Of a stretch of 64,000 nucleotides of DNA, positions 26,924-38,341 are shown in pieces. The notes beneath the pieces are model-generated. The model worked only from the letters and a program-made list of their open reading frames with translations, made no database searches and had not been told where the DNA came from. Both the position numbers and the translations under genes were made by a program. Each line of letters begins with the position of its first letter. The first letter of the stretch is position 1. Source of the stretch: Pantoea sp. Ep11b (GTDB lineage Bacteria; Pseudomonadota; Gammaproteobacteria; Enterobacterales; Enterobacteriaceae); the NCBI RefSeq assembly GCF_040783975.1, contig NZ_CP160631.1, positions 2,914,001 through 2,978,000 on the forward strand, in the 5' to 3' direction.

Positions 26924-28032
26924 AGCGCGCGGAACGCGATATCGCCCGGGATGACCTCGCCCTGCCAGTAGAGCTGTGCGGCGACCCGTCCGGCCAGCTG
27001 GCGATAGAGCGTGGTGAACTCGCTTTCCGGTCGGCGGATGACCGTCGGCTGCCCCTCATCGAGATCTTCACGCAGATCGATGTGCAGCGGTAGTTGTGCC
27101 AGAAGCTGCGCCTGATAATCCCTGACCAGTTTTTCGGCGCCGCCGGTGCCGAAAATCGGCTCGTGGAAACCACACTGGCTGCAGATATGCATGCTCATGT
27201 TTTCCACCACCCCCAGCACCGGCACGTTGACCTTTTCAAACATCACCAGCCCTTTGCGGGCATCGATCAGCGCGATGTCCTGCGGCGTCGTCACCACCAG
27301 CGCGCCCGTAACCGGCACATTCTGCGCCAGCGTCAGCTGAATGTCGCCGGTGCCCGGCGGCATATCCAGGACCAGATAATCCAGCTCCGGCCACAGGGTT
27401 TCGTTCAGCAGCTGCATCAGGGCTTTGCTGGCCATCGGCCCACGCCACACCATCGCGTTGTCATCCGTGACCAGATAGCCGATCGAGTTGGTCGCCAGTC
27501 CATGCGCCATAATCGGGGCCATATGGGTGCCATCCGGCGAGGTAGGCCGCTGGTCCTGAGTGCCGAGCATGTCCGGCACCGACGGGCCATAGATATCGGC
27601 GTCGAGAATACCGACCCGCGCCCCTTCTGCGGCCAGGGCCAGCGCCATGTTGACGGCGGTGCTGGATTTGCCGACGCCGCCTTTGCCGGAGCTGACCGCG
27701 ATGATGTTTTTGACGCCGTTCACGCCAGGCTGATTTTTTACCCGCTTCAGGGTGGCAATTTCATGGCTGAGCCGCCAGTCGATGGCGCGAGCGCCCGTCT
27801 GACGCAGCAACTCGGCGCTGACCTGCTCTTTCAGCGCGTCAAAGCCGCTGGCCCAGGCAAACGGCATCAGCAGTTCCACATGCAGCGTTCCGTCGAGCTG
27901 CGCCACATGATGCAGCGCCTTCAGGGCGGTGAGATTCTGTTTAAGGGTCGGATGCTCAAAGCTTCTTAATACGCCCGCGACAATGGCGCGCAGCCCTTCT
28001 GGCGTATGCGTTTCCCGGGATTGTGCTGTCAT
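26920..28032 (-). CDS. mrp: Mrp (ApbC), iron-sulfur cluster carrier ATPase
   Basis: A 370-residue P-loop ATPase that carries and delivers [4Fe-4S] clusters. An N-terminal MIP18-like domain spans residues about 10-95. The deviant Walker A is SSGKGGVGKSS, and the cluster-binding Cys pair is in HICSQCGFHE near residues 283-286. Divergent from metG, as in E. coli. The last codons overlap those of the convergent acetyltransferase gene. Confidence 0.94.
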   Translation of the reverse strand: MTAQSRETHTPEGLRAIVAGVLRSFEHPTLKQNLTALKALHHVAQLDGTLHVELLMPFAWASGFDALKEQVSAELLRQTGARAIDWRLSHEIATLKRVKNQPGVNGVKNIIAVSSGKGGVGKSSTAVNMALALAAEGARVGILDADIYGPSVPDMLGTQDQRPTSPDGTHMAPIMAHGLATNSIGYLVTDDNAMVWRGPMASKALMQLLNETLWPELDYLVLDMPPGTGDIQLTLAQNVPVTGALVVTTPQDIALIDARKGLVMFEKVNVPVLGVVENMSMHICSQCGFHEPIFGTGGAEKLVRDYQAQLLAQLPLHIDLREDLDEGQPTVIRRPESEFTTLYRQLAGRVAAQLYWQGEVIPGDIAFRAL

Positions 28033-28209
28033 CCCCTGCTCCTTATTTCTGCTCTGCTTACGCTGTGTCTCAGCGAGATAATCTCAATGATATCAGATGC
28101 ACGTCGGTTCGCGGCGACTGGCGGGGGTGAATCCCTTGTGTTTACGCCGGAGAAGCCTTCAGTTACCATCTAAGCCCGTTTTTTCAATCAACAGAAAGCT
28201 ACGCAAACT

Positions 28210-30243
28210 ATGACTCAAGTCGCTAAAAAAATACTGGTAACGTGCGCACTGCCTTACGCAAACGGATCAATCCATCTCGGCCACATGCTCGAGCATATCC
28301 AGGCAGACATTTGGGTGCGTTATCAGCGAATGCGTGGCAATCAGGTCTTTTTCATCTGCGCCGATGATGCGCACGGCACGCCTATCATGCTGAAAGCCCA
28401 GCAGATGGGAATTGCACCGGAGCAGATGATCGCCGAAATGAAAAGCGAGCATGAAGCGGACTTTGCCGGTTTCGATATCAGCTACGACAACTATCACTCG
28501 ACCCACGGCGACGAGAACCGTGAGCTGGCCGGGCTGATCTACGGACGTCTGAAAGAGAACGGTTTTATTAAGAACCGCACCATTTCCCAGCTCTACGATC
28601 CGGAAAAAGGGATGTTCCTGCCGGACCGTTTTGTGAAAGGCACCTGCCCGAAATGTAAAGCGGCCGATCAGTATGGCGATAACTGCGAAGTGTGCGGCGC
28701 GACCTACAGCCCGACCGAACTGATTGAGCCGAAATCGGTGGTCTCTGGCGCGACGCCGGAGATGCGTGATTCCGAGCACTTCTTCTTTGATCTGCCGTCG
28801 TTCAGCGCGATGCTGCAGGCCTGGACCCGTTCGGGTGCGCTGCAGGATCAGGTGGCGAACAAGATGCAGGAGTGGTTCGAATCCGGCCTGCAGCAGTGGG
28901 ATATCTCCCGCGATGCGCCTTACTTCGGCTTCGAAATTCCGGACGCGCCAGGCAAATATTTCTACGTCTGGCTGGATGCGCCTATCGGTTACATGGGCTC
29001 GTTCAAGAACCTGTGCGACAAACGTGGCGACATCGACTTCGACGAGTTCTGGCGCAAAGACTCCACTACCGAGCTCTATCACTTTATCGGTAAAGACATC
29101 GTCTATTTCCACAGCCTGTTCTGGCCAGCGATGCTGGAAGGCAGCAACTTCCGCAAGCCAAACAACCTGTTCGTACACGGCTATGTCACCGTCAACGGTG
29201 CCAAAATGTCGAAGTCGCGCGGCACCTTTATTAAAGCCAGCACCTGGCTGCAGCATCTGGATGCCGACAGCCTGCGTTACTACTATGCGGCGAAGCTCTC
29301 TTCCCGTATCGACGACATCGACCTTAACCTGGAAGATTTCGTGCAGCGCGTGAATGCCGACATCGTCAATAAAGTGGTTAACCTGGCGTCGCGTAACGCC
29401 GGTTTCATCACCAAACGCTTCGACGGCAAGCTGGCCTCTGAGCTGGCCGATCCGGCGCTCTATCAGACCTTTGTTGAGGCTTCTGAGAAGATTGGCGAAG
29501 CCTGGGCAAGCCGTGAGTACAGCCGCGCTATCCGCGAGATCATGACGCTGGCCGACCTGGCAAACCGTTATGTCGATGAGCAGGCTCCGTGGGTGGTGGC
29601 GAAGCAGGAAGGCCGCGATGCCGATCTGCAGGCGATCTGCTCAATGGGCATCAACCTGTTCCGCATTCTGATGACCTGGCTGAAGCCGGTGCTGCCTTCA
29701 CTGAGCGCCCGTGCAGAGAGCTTCCTGAACACCGAACTGAGCTGGGATGCGATTGCACAGCCACTGCTCGATCATCAGGTTGCGCCGTTTAAAGCACTCT
29801 ACAGTCGCATTGAGATGGCGAAGGTAGAGGGGCTGATTGAAGCGTCGAAAGAGGATGCTGCCGCCGCGAATGCGCCAGCCGTCACCGGTCCGCTGGCAGA
29901 CGCGCCAATTGGTGACACCATCACCATTGATGACTTTGCCAAAGTGGATATGCGCGTTGCCCTGATTGAGCAGGCGGAACTGGTTGAAGGGTCAGACAAA
30001 CTGCTGCGTCTGCAACTCGACCTGGGCGGTGAGAAGCGCCAGATTTTCTCCGGCATCCGCGCGGCCTACCCGGACCCGTCTGTGCTGGTCGGTAAGATGA
30101 CCATCATCGTGGCGAACCTCGCGCCGCGTAAAATGCGCTTCGGTATCTCTGAAGGTATGGTGCTCTCCGCCGGACCGGGCGGCAAAGATCTGTTTGTGCT
30201 TTCCGTAGACAGCGGTGCCGTTCCGGGCATGCCGGTTAAGTAA
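28210..30243 (+). CDS. metG: MetG, methionyl-tRNA synthetase
   Basis: A 677-residue class I synthetase that charges tRNA-Met. Signature motifs are HLGH at residues 22-25 and KMSKS in [11 protein letters not shown]. The zinc knuckle [18 protein letters not shown] is around residues 146-163. A C-terminal tRNA-binding domain (about 575-677, [13 protein letters not shown] to VLSAGPGG) supports dimerisation. Length equals E. coli MetG. A stable stem follows the stop codon. Confidence 0.97.
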   Translation: MTQVAKKILVTCALPYANGSIHLGHMLEHIQADIWVRYQRMRGNQVFFICADDAHGTPIMLKAQQMGIAPEQMIAEMKSEHEADFAGFDISYDNYHSTHGDENRELAGLIYGRLKENGFIKNRTISQLYDPEKGMFLPDRFVKGTCPKCKAADQYGDNCEVCGATYSPTELIEPKSVVSGATPEMRDSEHFFFDLPSFSAMLQAWTRSGALQDQVANKMQEWFESGLQQWDISRDAPYFGFEIPDAPGKYFYVWLDAPIGYMGSFKNLCDKRGDIDFDEFWRKDSTTELYHFIGKDIVYFHSLFWPAMLEGSNFRKPNNLFVHGYVTVNGAKMSKSRGTFIKASTWLQHLDADSLRYYYAAKLSSRIDDIDLNLEDFVQRVNADIVNKVVNLASRNAGFITKRFDGKLASELADPALYQTFVEASEKIGEAWASREYSRAIREIMTLADLANRYVDEQAPWVVAKQEGRDADLQAICSMGINLFRILMTWLKPVLPSLSARAESFLNTELSWDAIAQPLLDHQVAPFKALYSRIEMAKVEGLIEASKEDAAAANAPAVTGPLADAPIGDTITIDDFAKVDMRVALIEQAELVEGSDKLLRLQLDLGGEKRQIFSGIRAAYPDPSVLVGKMTIIVANLAPRKMRFGISEGMVLSAGPGGKDLFVLSVDSGAVPGMPVK

Positions 30244-30286
30244 GCCGCTGCACGCCGCCGCGTAAACCACGGTGACGTATTGTCCT

Positions 30287-30320
30287 GACCCTTTGCGTCT
30301 GCCCGCAGGCGCAAAGGGTC
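30287..30320 (+). terminator. Hairpin downstream of metG
   Basis: GACCCTTTGCG (30287-30297) pairs perfectly with CGCAAAGGGTC (30310-30320) around a 12-base loop. What follows is pyrimidine-rich but not a T run, so termination may be partial or need another factor. Confidence 0.5.
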
Positions 30321-30441
30321 ACTCTCTTCCTCTGCGCACAATCTTCGTTCTTCTGTCTGTCACCCTGCCCTGTAAATGTGATCGCTAGCACGCTAAGCGG
30401 TTAATGCGTATGATGATACGCAGTAAAAACAGGAGCCTGCC

Positions 30442-30834
30442 ATGCGCACCCTACTCTCTGTCTGCGGCCGATATCTTCGCGCCTTTATCATTATCTATCT
30501 CTGCCTGTACGCCGGCATCGGCCTCGCCGCCCTGCTGCCGATTAAACTGCCCGGCAGTATTCTGGGCATGCTGATCCTGTTCGCACTGCTGGCCTCACAG
30601 ATCCTGCCGGTAAACTGGGTTAAACCGGGCTGCCATCTGCTGATTCGCTATATGGCGCTGCTGTTTGTGCCAATCAGCGTCGGGGTGATGAGCTACACCG
30701 ATATTCTGAGCGCCCAGTTCGGGCCTATCGTCATCTCCTGCGTCGTCAGCACGTTTCTGGTGCTCTCGATTGTGGGTGTCAGCGCCCAGCATCTGCACAG
30801 CCGCCGCCCGGCAGGAGACGCCGACGATGAGTGA
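30442..30834 (+). CDS. yohJ: YohJ, LrgA/CidA-family inner-membrane protein
   Basis: A 130-residue protein with four predicted helices; [19 protein letters not shown] is the conserved LrgA/CidA motif. Family members are holin-like and, with LrgB/CidB partners, affect murein hydrolase activity or transport of small metabolites such as pyruvate. The gene overlaps yohK by 8 bases and lies upstream of cdd, as in E. coli. Confidence 0.92.
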   Translation: MRTLLSVCGRYLRAFIIIYLCLYAGIGLAALLPIKLPGSILGMLILFALLASQILPVNWVKPGCHLLIRYMALLFVPISVGVMSYTDILSAQFGPIVISCVVSTFLVLSIVGVSAQHLHSRRPAGDADDE

Positions 30835-31519
30835 AATATGGTGGTCGCTGCCGCTGACGCTGGCCGCCTTTTTCCTGGCGCGCAGGCTGGCAATCTGGCT
30901 GAAAATTTCGCTGCTTAACCCGCTGCTGGTGGCGATGGCGATTATTATTCCGATCCTGCTGCTGCTGCATCTGCCCTATTCGCGCTATTTCGCGGGCAGC
31001 CAGATTCTCAATCAGCTCCTGCAGCCCGCCGTGGTGGCGCTGGCGCTGCCGCTGTATGAGCAGATGCACCAGATTCGTGCCCGCTGGAAATCCATTATCG
31101 GCGTCTGCTTTATCGGCAGCCTCACCGCCATGACCTCCGGCACCGCCATTGCCTTGTGGCTCGGCGCGACGCCCGAAATTGCCGCCACGATTGTCCCCAA
31201 ATCAGTGACCACGCCTATCGCGATGGCCGTCTCTGGATCGCTGCATGGCATTCCCGCCATCAGTGCGATCTGCGTGCTGATCGCCGGTGTGCTGGGCGCA
31301 GTCTTCGGACATATGGTGCTGAATCTGCTCGGCGTGAAATCGAAAGCAGCACGAGGACTGGCAATCGGCAACGCCTCGCATGCGCTCGGCACGGCGCGCG
31401 CCGCCGAACTGGACTTTCAGGAAGGGGCCTTCAGCTCGCTGGCGCTGGTGATCTGCGGGATTATCACCTCACTTCTGGCACCGTTTATTTTCCCGCTGTT
31501 GCTGCACAGCTTAAGCTGA
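30827..31519 (+). CDS. yohK: YohK, LrgB/CidB-family inner-membrane protein
   Basis: A 230-residue membrane protein with about six to seven helices; the conserved stretch is [20 protein letters not shown] (residues about 124-143), and a second lies at [12 protein letters not shown]. It partners YohJ. The start [12 protein letters not shown] overlaps the yohJ stop region, so translation is coupled. A longer in-frame start inside yohJ is rejected because the extension is yohJ antiphase sequence. Confidence 0.92.
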   Translation: MSEIWWSLPLTLAAFFLARRLAIWLKISLLNPLLVAMAIIIPILLLLHLPYSRYFAGSQILNQLLQPAVVALALPLYEQMHQIRARWKSIIGVCFIGSLTAMTSGTAIALWLGATPEIAATIVPKSVTTPIAMAVSGSLHGIPAISAICVLIAGVLGAVFGHMVLNLLGVKSKAARGLAIGNASHALGTARAAELDFQEGAFSSLALVICGIITSLLAPFIFPLLLHSLS

Positions 31520-31522
31520 AAG

Positions 31523-31590
31523 TTTGCGAGAGATCTCGCAAAGTTGAAACATGCAACGCAGGTTACATTGTCAGAGCGATGTAGATCACA
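31523..31590 (+). promoter_or_regulatory. cdd control region: inverted repeat, CytR-like and CRP-like sites
   Basis: TTTGCGAGA-GA-TCTCGCAAA (31523-31542) is a perfect hairpin just after yohK. GTTGAA-ACA-TGCAAC (31543-31557) resembles an inverted pair of CytR half-sites. AGCGA-N6-TCACA (31575-31590) has one full CRP half-site. In E. coli cdd is controlled by CytR and CRP, so these are the expected elements, but exact operators are inferred. Confidence 0.5.
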
Positions 31591-31639
31591 TATAAACCGT
31601 TGACCGGCATATCGCCCTGCTGACTTTAATGAGGCTCAC

Positions 31640-32530
31640 ATGCAATCCCGTTTCCTCTCTGCGTTTGAGGCATTGCCGTCAACGCTGCAGACCGCACTCG
31701 CTCCCCTGCTGAACGATCCCGATTTTCAGGCGGTGCTCAGCGCCGACCAGGTCGCCCTGCTGCAGCAACAGACCCGGATGGAAGCCGATGCCCTGGCGCT
31801 GGCGCTGCTGCCGCTGGCGGCCGCCTGTGCGGTTGCCACGGTCTCCCATTTCAACGTCGGCGCGATCGCCCGTGGCGTGAGCGGCAACTGGTACTTCGGG
31901 GCCAATATGGAGTTTGTCGGCACCCCTATGCAGCAGACGGTGCACGCCGAGCAGAGCGCCATTACGCACGCATGGCTGCGGGGTGAACGCCAGATAGAAA
32001 CCATCACCGTGAATTACACGCCGTGTGGCCACTGCCGTCAGTTCATGAACGAGCTGAACAGCGGCACCACCATTCGGATCAGCCTGCCGCAACGTGCGGT
32101 CAGTACGCTGGCCGACTATCTGCCGGATGCGTTTGGCCCGCGTGATCTCGATATCACCACTTTCCTGATGGATGAGGTGGATCATGGTTATAAAGCCGCA
32201 GGCGACGAGCTGGTGCAGGCGGCGGTGGCCGCAGCCAATACCAGCCACGCGCCTTACAGTCAGTCACACGCAGGCGTGGCGCTCCTGACTGAAAACGGCA
32301 CGATCGTCGCCGGTCGCTATGCCGAAAACGCGGCGTTTAACCCGAGCTTTCCCCCGCTTCAGGCGGCGCTGGTCCTGCTGAATATGCAGGGTGGCGATGT
32401 GCATCAGATAAAAAAAGCGGTACTGGCGGAAGCAGAAAATGCCACGTTAAGCCAGTTCGCCGCCACACAGGCGACGCTTGAGACATTTGGTTGCCGTGAG
32501 CTGCTACAGGTGACGCTGCACAAAGCATAA
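31640..32530 (+). CDS. cdd: Cdd, cytidine deaminase
   Basis: A 296-residue zinc enzyme that deaminates cytidine and deoxycytidine to uridine forms for pyrimidine salvage. The catalytic domain holds HAEQSA (zinc His and proton-shuttle Glu, about residues 102-104) and PCGHCRQF (zinc Cys pair, about 129-132). The second half is the degenerate repeat that makes the enzyme a dimer, as in E. coli (294 residues). CytR/CRP-like sites lie upstream. Confidence 0.96.
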   Translation: MQSRFLSAFEALPSTLQTALAPLLNDPDFQAVLSADQVALLQQQTRMEADALALALLPLAAACAVATVSHFNVGAIARGVSGNWYFGANMEFVGTPMQQTVHAEQSAITHAWLRGERQIETITVNYTPCGHCRQFMNELNSGTTIRISLPQRAVSTLADYLPDAFGPRDLDITTFLMDEVDHGYKAAGDELVQAAVAAANTSHAPYSQSHAGVALLTENGTIVAGRYAENAAFNPSFPPLQAALVLLNMQGGDVHQIKKAVLAEAENATLSQFAATQATLETFGCRELLQVTLHKA

Positions 32531-32798
32531 CCCGCTGCCAGCGCGGCCACACTTTTGTGAGCTTTTATGAAAAAACGCTGTATTTCTGTGGGAAATTTCA
32601 TAGGATCTGGCGCCAGAATTCACGTCATTACAAATTACTCTGAATAATTCAGGTTGCGGGATGGCAGCACGGTCGTGAATTTTTCGGCAGCGGCACGCTG
32701 CCGTTGCCGGGCCTGCAGTCTGAACTATGAGAAGTAAAAAAACTGGCGCTACCTGTCCGGCGTGACGCCAGACAACACTGCAACCGGAGCATCACTGC
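32531..32798. other. maeA upstream region
   Basis: A 268-base gap with no gene. It contains the probable maeA promoter and a GC-rich inverted stretch (CGGCAGCGGCACGCTGCCG, about 32689-32707). No operator is assigned. Confidence 0.4.
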
Positions 32799-34496
32799 AT
32801 GGAACTCGAATACGAAAGTAAACGCCCGCTGTATATCCCTTATGCTGGCCCGATTTTGCTGGAATTTCCCCTTCTGAACAAAGGCAGCGCCTTTACCCTC
32901 GAAGAACGTAACGAATTTAACCTCAACGGTCTGCTGCCAGAAGCGGTGGAGTCGATCGAAGAGCAGGCGAAGCGCGCCTGGCGTCAGTTCCAGGACTTCA
33001 AAAACAATAACGATAAGCATGTCTACCTGCGAAACATTCAGGACACCAACGAAACGCTGTTCTACCGCCTGCTGGATAACCATCTCGAAGAGATGATGCC
33101 GATTATCTACACGCCGACCGTCGGCGCTGCCTGTGAACACTTCTCTGAAATCTACCGCCGTGCGCGTGGGGTTTTCATCTCCTACCCTAACCGCGACCGC
33201 ATCGAAGACATGCTGCAGAACGCCACCAAACAGAATGTGAAGGTGATTGTGGTCACCGACGGTGAGCGTATCCTGGGCCTCGGCGACCAGGGCATCGGCG
33301 GCATGGGTATCCCGATCGGTAAGCTCTCGCTCTATACCGCCTGTGGCGGCATCAGCCCGGCGTACACCCTGCCGGTGGTGCTGGATGTCGGCACCAATAA
33401 CCAGCAGCTGCTGAACGATCCGCTCTATATGGGATGGCGTCATCCGCGCATCACCGGCGAAGAGTATGACGCGTTCGTGAACGAGTTTATCCAGGCCGTG
33501 AAACGCCGCTGGCCGAAAGTGCTGCTGCAGTTTGAAGATTTTGCCCAGAAGAACGCCATGCCGCTGCTGAACCGCTATCGCGATGAAGTCTGCTGCTTCA
33601 ACGATGACATTCAGGGCACCGCCGCCGTGACCGTGGGAACGCTGATCGCCGCCAGTCGCGCCGCCGGAAGCCGCCTGTGTGAGCAGAAAGTGGTGTTCCT
33701 GGGAGCCGGTTCCGCCGGTTGTGGCATCGCGGAACAGATCATCGCGCAGATGAAGTCTGAAGGTCTGAGTGATGATGAAGCACGCAGCCGCGTTCTGATG
33801 GTGGACCGCTTTGGTCTGCTCACGGACAAACTGCCGAACCTGCTCGATTTCCAGAGCAAGCTGGTGCAGAAGAGCGAAAGCCTGCAGGACTGGGATGTCA
33901 CCAACGACTCTATCTCACTGCTGGATGTGGTGCGCAATGCCAGACCGGATATCCTGATTGGCGTCTCCGGCCAGCCGGGCCTGTTCACCGAAGAGATTAT
34001 CCGCGAGATGCACAAGCACTGTAGCCGCCCTATCGTGATGCCGTTGTCGAACCCGACATCACGCGTGGAAGCCACACCTGCCGATATCATTGCCTGGACC
34101 GACGGTGCTGCACTGGTTGCCACTGGCAGCCCGTTCTCACCGGTGAGCTGGAATGGTAAAACCTACCCGATTGCGCAGTGCAACAACTCCTATATCTTCC
34201 CGGGTATTGGTCTGGGCGTGATCGCCTCGGGTGCCAGCCGCGTGACTGACACCATGCTGATGACCGCCAGCCGTGCGCTCGCCGACTGCTCGCCACTGGT
34301 GAACGAAGGTGAAGGTCCGGTTCTGCCGGAGATCAAAGATATTCAGGGCGTTTCGAAGATTATTGCGATGGAAGTGGGTAAAGCCGCGCAGCTGGCCGGC
34401 GTTGCCGTCGTAACTTCTGAAGATGTCTTGTCGCAGGCTATCGCCAATAACTTCTGGCTGCCGCAGTATCGTCATTATCGCCGTACCTCGATTTAA
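32799..34496 (+). CDS. maeA: MaeA (SfcA), NAD-dependent malic enzyme
   Basis: A 565-residue oxidative decarboxylase converting malate to pyruvate with NAD. The N-terminal malic domain contains [14 protein letters not shown] (catalytic Tyr) and [15 protein letters not shown]. The metal site is [13 protein letters not shown] followed by [13 protein letters not shown]. The NAD fold is [17 protein letters not shown], and the late motif IFPGIGLGV matches the family. Length equals the E. coli enzyme. It stands alone between cdd and sanA, a position it does not occupy in E. coli. Confidence 0.96.
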   Translation: MELEYESKRPLYIPYAGPILLEFPLLNKGSAFTLEERNEFNLNGLLPEAVESIEEQAKRAWRQFQDFKNNNDKHVYLRNIQDTNETLFYRLLDNHLEEMMPIIYTPTVGAACEHFSEIYRRARGVFISYPNRDRIEDMLQNATKQNVKVIVVTDGERILGLGDQGIGGMGIPIGKLSLYTACGGISPAYTLPVVLDVGTNNQQLLNDPLYMGWRHPRITGEEYDAFVNEFIQAVKRRWPKVLLQFEDFAQKNAMPLLNRYRDEVCCFNDDIQGTAAVTVGTLIAASRAAGSRLCEQKVVFLGAGSAGCGIAEQIIAQMKSEGLSDDEARSRVLMVDRFGLLTDKLPNLLDFQSKLVQKSESLQDWDVTNDSISLLDVVRNARPDILIGVSGQPGLFTEEIIREMHKHCSRPIVMPLSNPTSRVEATPADIIAWTDGAALVATGSPFSPVSWNGKTYPIAQCNNSYIFPGIGLGVIASGASRVTDTMLMTASRALADCSPLVNEGEGPVLPEIKDIQGVSKIIAMEVGKAAQLAGVAVVTSEDVLSQAIANNFWLPQYRHYRRTSI

Positions 34497-34504
34497 TCTT
34501 CAGA

Positions 34505-34531
34505 CTGCCGGATCGCTTTTCGATCCGGCAG
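34505..34531 (+). terminator. Hairpin downstream of maeA
   Basis: CTGCCGGATCG (34505-34515) pairs perfectly with CGATCCGGCAG (34521-34531) around CTTTT, 8 bases after the stop. No T tract follows (TGTTCAAAA). Confidence 0.6.
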
Positions 34532-34614
34532 TGTTCAAAAAGAGCACAGCCAGCCGCCGCTAACTTGCTTCGCTGCGACAGCTCAAGTAGCCTTGTCCCA
34601 TCTCAAAATTCTGA

Positions 34615-35352
<738 letters not shown>

Positions 35353-35676
35353 CGACACAAAAGCAGAACCGGCGCTGATGCGCAGAGCCCGGTAGTTCTC
35401 ACCGCAATCAATAAGCTCAGCGCGCAGGGAACAGGGTCAGAAGAGGAAAGCGTCCCACGTCAGTGACGACGCGGGCCGAGCGTGTCACGGATGACAGGTT
35501 TAGCGTCTTTCCGATCTGACCCTGTTCCCTGCGCCTGCTCCGTCTGACAGCGTCACCGCACAGCACTCCGCATGAAATGAGCGGACCGGGCGCCTCAGGG
35601 ACTTGCTTAGCATCTTCTGAAGCCCTGCTGTTCCACTCGCTTACGCCATCTCACAGCATTACCCCCTATCTGACCC
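35353..35676. other. Gap between sanA and the mglC terminator
   Basis: Besides the inverted-repeat element there is no recognisable gene or RNA. The right part (35535-35676) shows nothing I can assign. Confidence 0.5.
35422..35534. repeat. MITE-like intergenic inverted repeat
   Basis: Twenty terminal bases on the left (35422-35441, starting GCGCAGGGAACAGGG) are exactly complementary to the last twenty on the right (35515-35534). Pairing continues imperfectly inward through GGAAAG. Inside, GTGAC and ACGC pair with GCGT and GTCAC as a second hairpin. The 113-base unit has no open frame. It resembles a non-autonomous or structural intergenic repeat; copy number cannot be judged here, as I found no second copy in the window. 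Confidence 0.55.
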
Positions 35677-35704
35677 ATAAAAAAAGCGACCCGAAGGTCG
35701 CTTT
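35677..35704 (-). terminator. Terminator of the mglBAC operon
   Basis: On the minus strand AAGCGACC pairs with GGTCGCTT around a TTCG tetraloop and runs into a T tract. A classic rho-independent terminator 19 bases after the mglC stop. Confidence 0.93.
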
Positions 35705-35722
35705 CCTGTTGTTCGATCAGCC

Positions 35723-36733
35723 TTACTTCTTGCGCGAATACTTCAGTGAATCCAGCGCCACGGCGAAAATGATGATGCCGCCTTTGATAATGTACTGCCA
35801 GTAAGGGTTAACGCCGATATAGGTCAGACCGTAGTTGATTACGGTGAAGATCAACACACCGGTAACCACACCCGCCACGCTTCCCACACCACCGGCGAAG
35901 GAGACGCCGCCGACCACGCAGGCAGCAATCGCATCCAGCTCATACATAAAGCCGAGGTTGTTAGTCGCCGAACCGATACGACCCGCTTCCAGCATCCCGC
36001 CAAAGGCATAGAACACACCTGACAGCGCATAGATCATGATCAGGTTCAACGGCACGTTCACACCTGACACTTTCGCCGCTTCCGGGTTACCGCCGATAGC
36101 AAAAATGTTTTTGCCAAAGCGGGTTTTGTTCCACAGCACCCAGACGAAAACAATGGCAATCACGGCATAGAAGGTGATGAAGGAGAGTTTAAAATCACCG
36201 AAACGCAGGAAGCCCTGGGTGAATTTAGAGAACCCGGCATCAAAACCTGCAATCGGTGATGCACCCACAAAGTCGTAATAGAGAGAGTTGATACCATAAA
36301 CGATGATCATGGTGCCCAGCGTGGTGATAAATGGCGTGACCTTCAGGTACGCGATAATCACACCGTTGACCAGACCAATCACCCCGCCGATGATGCACAC
36401 GGTCAGGATAACCAGAGGGATTGGCACCGTATCCAGCGTCGGGAAGACCTTGTTGGCGTTATCCATCGCCTGCAACAGCGTTGCCGCAACCACCGCCGCC
36501 AGACCTACCTGACGACCGGCTGACAGGTCCGTACCCTGGGTCACGATCAGCCCTGCCACACCCAGTGCAATAATAATACGCACCGACGACTGAGTCAGGA
36601 TATTACTCAGGTTCATTAAACTTAAGAATGAAGGATCCTGGAAAATAATAATAGCCAGCAATACCAGCAGAACGACATAAATGCCGCCCTCTTTTAACCA
36701 GGTTAGCGCATTCTTTTTTGTAGTCGCTTTCAT
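35723..36733 (-). CDS. mglC: MglC, galactose/methyl-galactoside ABC permease
   Basis: A 336-residue inner-membrane permease of the ribose/galactose ABC family with about ten helices. The family region is VTPFITTLGTMIIVYGINSL and the coupling stretch GNPEAAKVSGVNVPLNLIM. It imports D-galactose, D-glucose and methyl-galactosides with MglA and MglB. Last gene of mglBAC; the gap to mglA is 19 bases. Confidence 0.96.
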   Translation of the reverse strand: MKATTKKNALTWLKEGGIYVVLLVLLAIIIFQDPSFLSLMNLSNILTQSSVRIIIALGVAGLIVTQGTDLSAGRQVGLAAVVAATLLQAMDNANKVFPTLDTVPIPLVILTVCIIGGVIGLVNGVIIAYLKVTPFITTLGTMIIVYGINSLYYDFVGASPIAGFDAGFSKFTQGFLRFGDFKLSFITFYAVIAIVFVWVLWNKTRFGKNIFAIGGNPEAAKVSGVNVPLNLIMIYALSGVFYAFGGMLEAGRIGSATNNLGFMYELDAIAACVVGGVSFAGGVGSVAGVVTGVLIFTVINYGLTYIGVNPYWQYIIKGGIIIFAVALDSLKYSRKK

Positions 36734-36752
36734 GTTAACAGCCCTTGCTTCA

Positions 36753-38273
36753 TTAAAGGTGTAATGACGCTAAACGCAATATTTCGTTCTGCGTGGTCGT
36801 TTTGGTATCAACTATGCCTGCCACCAGTCCGTTACTCATTACCAGAATACGGTCGGTAATGCCTAACAGCTCCGGCATTTCGGATGAGATAATAATGATG
36901 CCCTTCTCTTTTTTCGCCAGCTCAGCAATCAACTGGTAAATTTCGAATTTTGCCCCCACGTCAATACCGCGCGTAGGTTCATCAAGCATCAGGATTTCAG
37001 GCTGGGTCAATAACCAGCGGCCAATAATCACTTTTTGCTGGTTACCGCCCGAAAGCGAACCAATCTGGGTATGGTGGCCTGGCGTTTTTACCCGCATTGA
37101 ATCGATCACCCACTGGGTATCACTCTTCATGCGTTTATTATCCAGCAGCCCCATGCTGTTTTTATATTTTTTGATATTGGAAATAAGCGAGTTAAATCCA
37201 ATGTCGAGGTAAGCATAAATACCGGTCGAACGGCGCTCTTCCGTCACCAGCGCAAAGCCGTGGTTAATGGCTTCATTGGCGCTGTGGTTATTAATCGGTT
37301 TGCCATGGAGTTTTATGGTGCCGCCCGACTTTTCGCGAATGCCAAACAGCGTTTCGACGATATCGGTACGTTTGGCGCCCACCAGCCCGGCAATGCCGAG
37401 GATCTCCCCTTTACGCAGATCAAATGAGATGTCGCGAATCGAAGGCTGACGCAGAGAGGTGAGATTACGCACCTCAAGAATCGTTTCACCCGGCACGTTG
37501 GTACGATCAGGGAAACGCTGATTCAGTGAACGGCCGACCATCATGGCGATGATCTTATCCATATCCAGCCCTTCCAGCGGCTGAGTGGCGATCCACTGAC
37601 CATCGCGCAGAATCGTGATCTCATCACACAGCTGGAAAATCTCTTCCATCTTGTGCGAAATATAAACAATGCCACAGCCGCGATCTTTCAGCTTACGGAT
37701 AATCGTGAACAGATGATTAACCTCTTTCTCGGTTAACGAGGAGGTCGGCTCATCCATAATCACAATTTTCGCGTCATAGGAGAACGCTTTGGCGATTTCA
37801 ATCATCTGCATCTGTGAGACAGACAGATTGGCCACTTTGTCGCGCGGATCGATATCGATATCCAGCTCGTCAAAAATCGCTTTGGTATCCTGGTACATTT
37901 TATCCTGATCAACAAAGAATCCTTTGCGCGGATAACGTCCCAGCCACATGTTGTCCATGACCGTACGCTGCAGAACCAGGTTTAATTCCTGATGCACCAT
38001 TGACACGCCATTTTCCAGCGCCTCTTTGGAACTTTTATAATCGATCTCATTACCCTGGAACAGAATACTGCCGGTATCTTTTTTATAAATACCAAACAGG
38101 CATTTTAATAAGGTGGATTTCCCGGCACCGTTCTCGCCCATTAATGCATGAACAGAGTGAGGCCGCACTTTTAAATTCACATTATCTAACGCTTTAACAC
38201 CGGGAAATGATTTAGAGACATTCGTCATTTCCAGCAGATATTCTCGCTGCGCGGTCGTATTATCACTGGCCAT
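36753..38273 (-). CDS. mglA: MglA, galactose ABC transporter ATPase (double domain)
   Basis: A 506-residue ATPase with two fused nucleotide-binding domains. Domain 1 has Walker [10 protein letters not shown], signature [12 protein letters not shown] and Walker [10 protein letters not shown]. Domain 2 has a degenerate Walker A (GLVGAKRTD) but an intact signature LSGGNQQKV and [12 protein letters not shown], as usual in this family. It powers the MglBAC importer. A strong hairpin with a T run separates it from mglB. Confidence 0.97.
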   Translation of the reverse strand: MASDNTTAQREYLLEMTNVSKSFPGVKALDNVNLKVRPHSVHALMGENGAGKSTLLKCLFGIYKKDTGSILFQGNEIDYKSSKEALENGVSMVHQELNLVLQRTVMDNMWLGRYPRKGFFVDQDKMYQDTKAIFDELDIDIDPRDKVANLSVSQMQMIEIAKAFSYDAKIVIMDEPTSSLTEKEVNHLFTIIRKLKDRGCGIVYISHKMEEIFQLCDEITILRDGQWIATQPLEGLDMDKIIAMMVGRSLNQRFPDRTNVPGETILEVRNLTSLRQPSIRDISFDLRKGEILGIAGLVGAKRTDIVETLFGIREKSGGTIKLHGKPINNHSANEAINHGFALVTEERRSTGIYAYLDIGFNSLISNIKKYKNSMGLLDNKRMKSDTQWVIDSMRVKTPGHHTQIGSLSGGNQQKVIIGRWLLTQPEILMLDEPTRGIDVGAKFEIYQLIAELAKKEKGIIIISSEMPELLGITDRILVMSNGLVAGIVDTKTTTQNEILRLASLHL

Positions 38274-38303
38274 AATTTACCTGGCTAAAAAACGGTGGTG
38301 ACA

Positions 38304-38330
38304 TAAAAAAGGCGCGACAGCGGTCGCGCC
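38304..38330 (-). terminator. Intercistronic attenuator/terminator between mglB and mglA
   Basis: On the minus strand GGCGCGAC pairs perfectly with GTCGCGCC around CGCT, followed by TTTTTT. It lies just after the mglB stop and before mglA, so it should lower downstream expression and protect the mglB message from 3' decay. Confidence 0.8.
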
Positions 38331-38341
38331 CGTAATCGATC

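Noticed and set aside
27094..27969. 291-codon plus-strand open frame
   Set aside because: Fully opposite mrp, with His/Arg-rich translation and no start context; a shadow.
28267..29256. 329-codon minus-strand open frame
   Set aside because: Antisense to metG; no recognisable protein.
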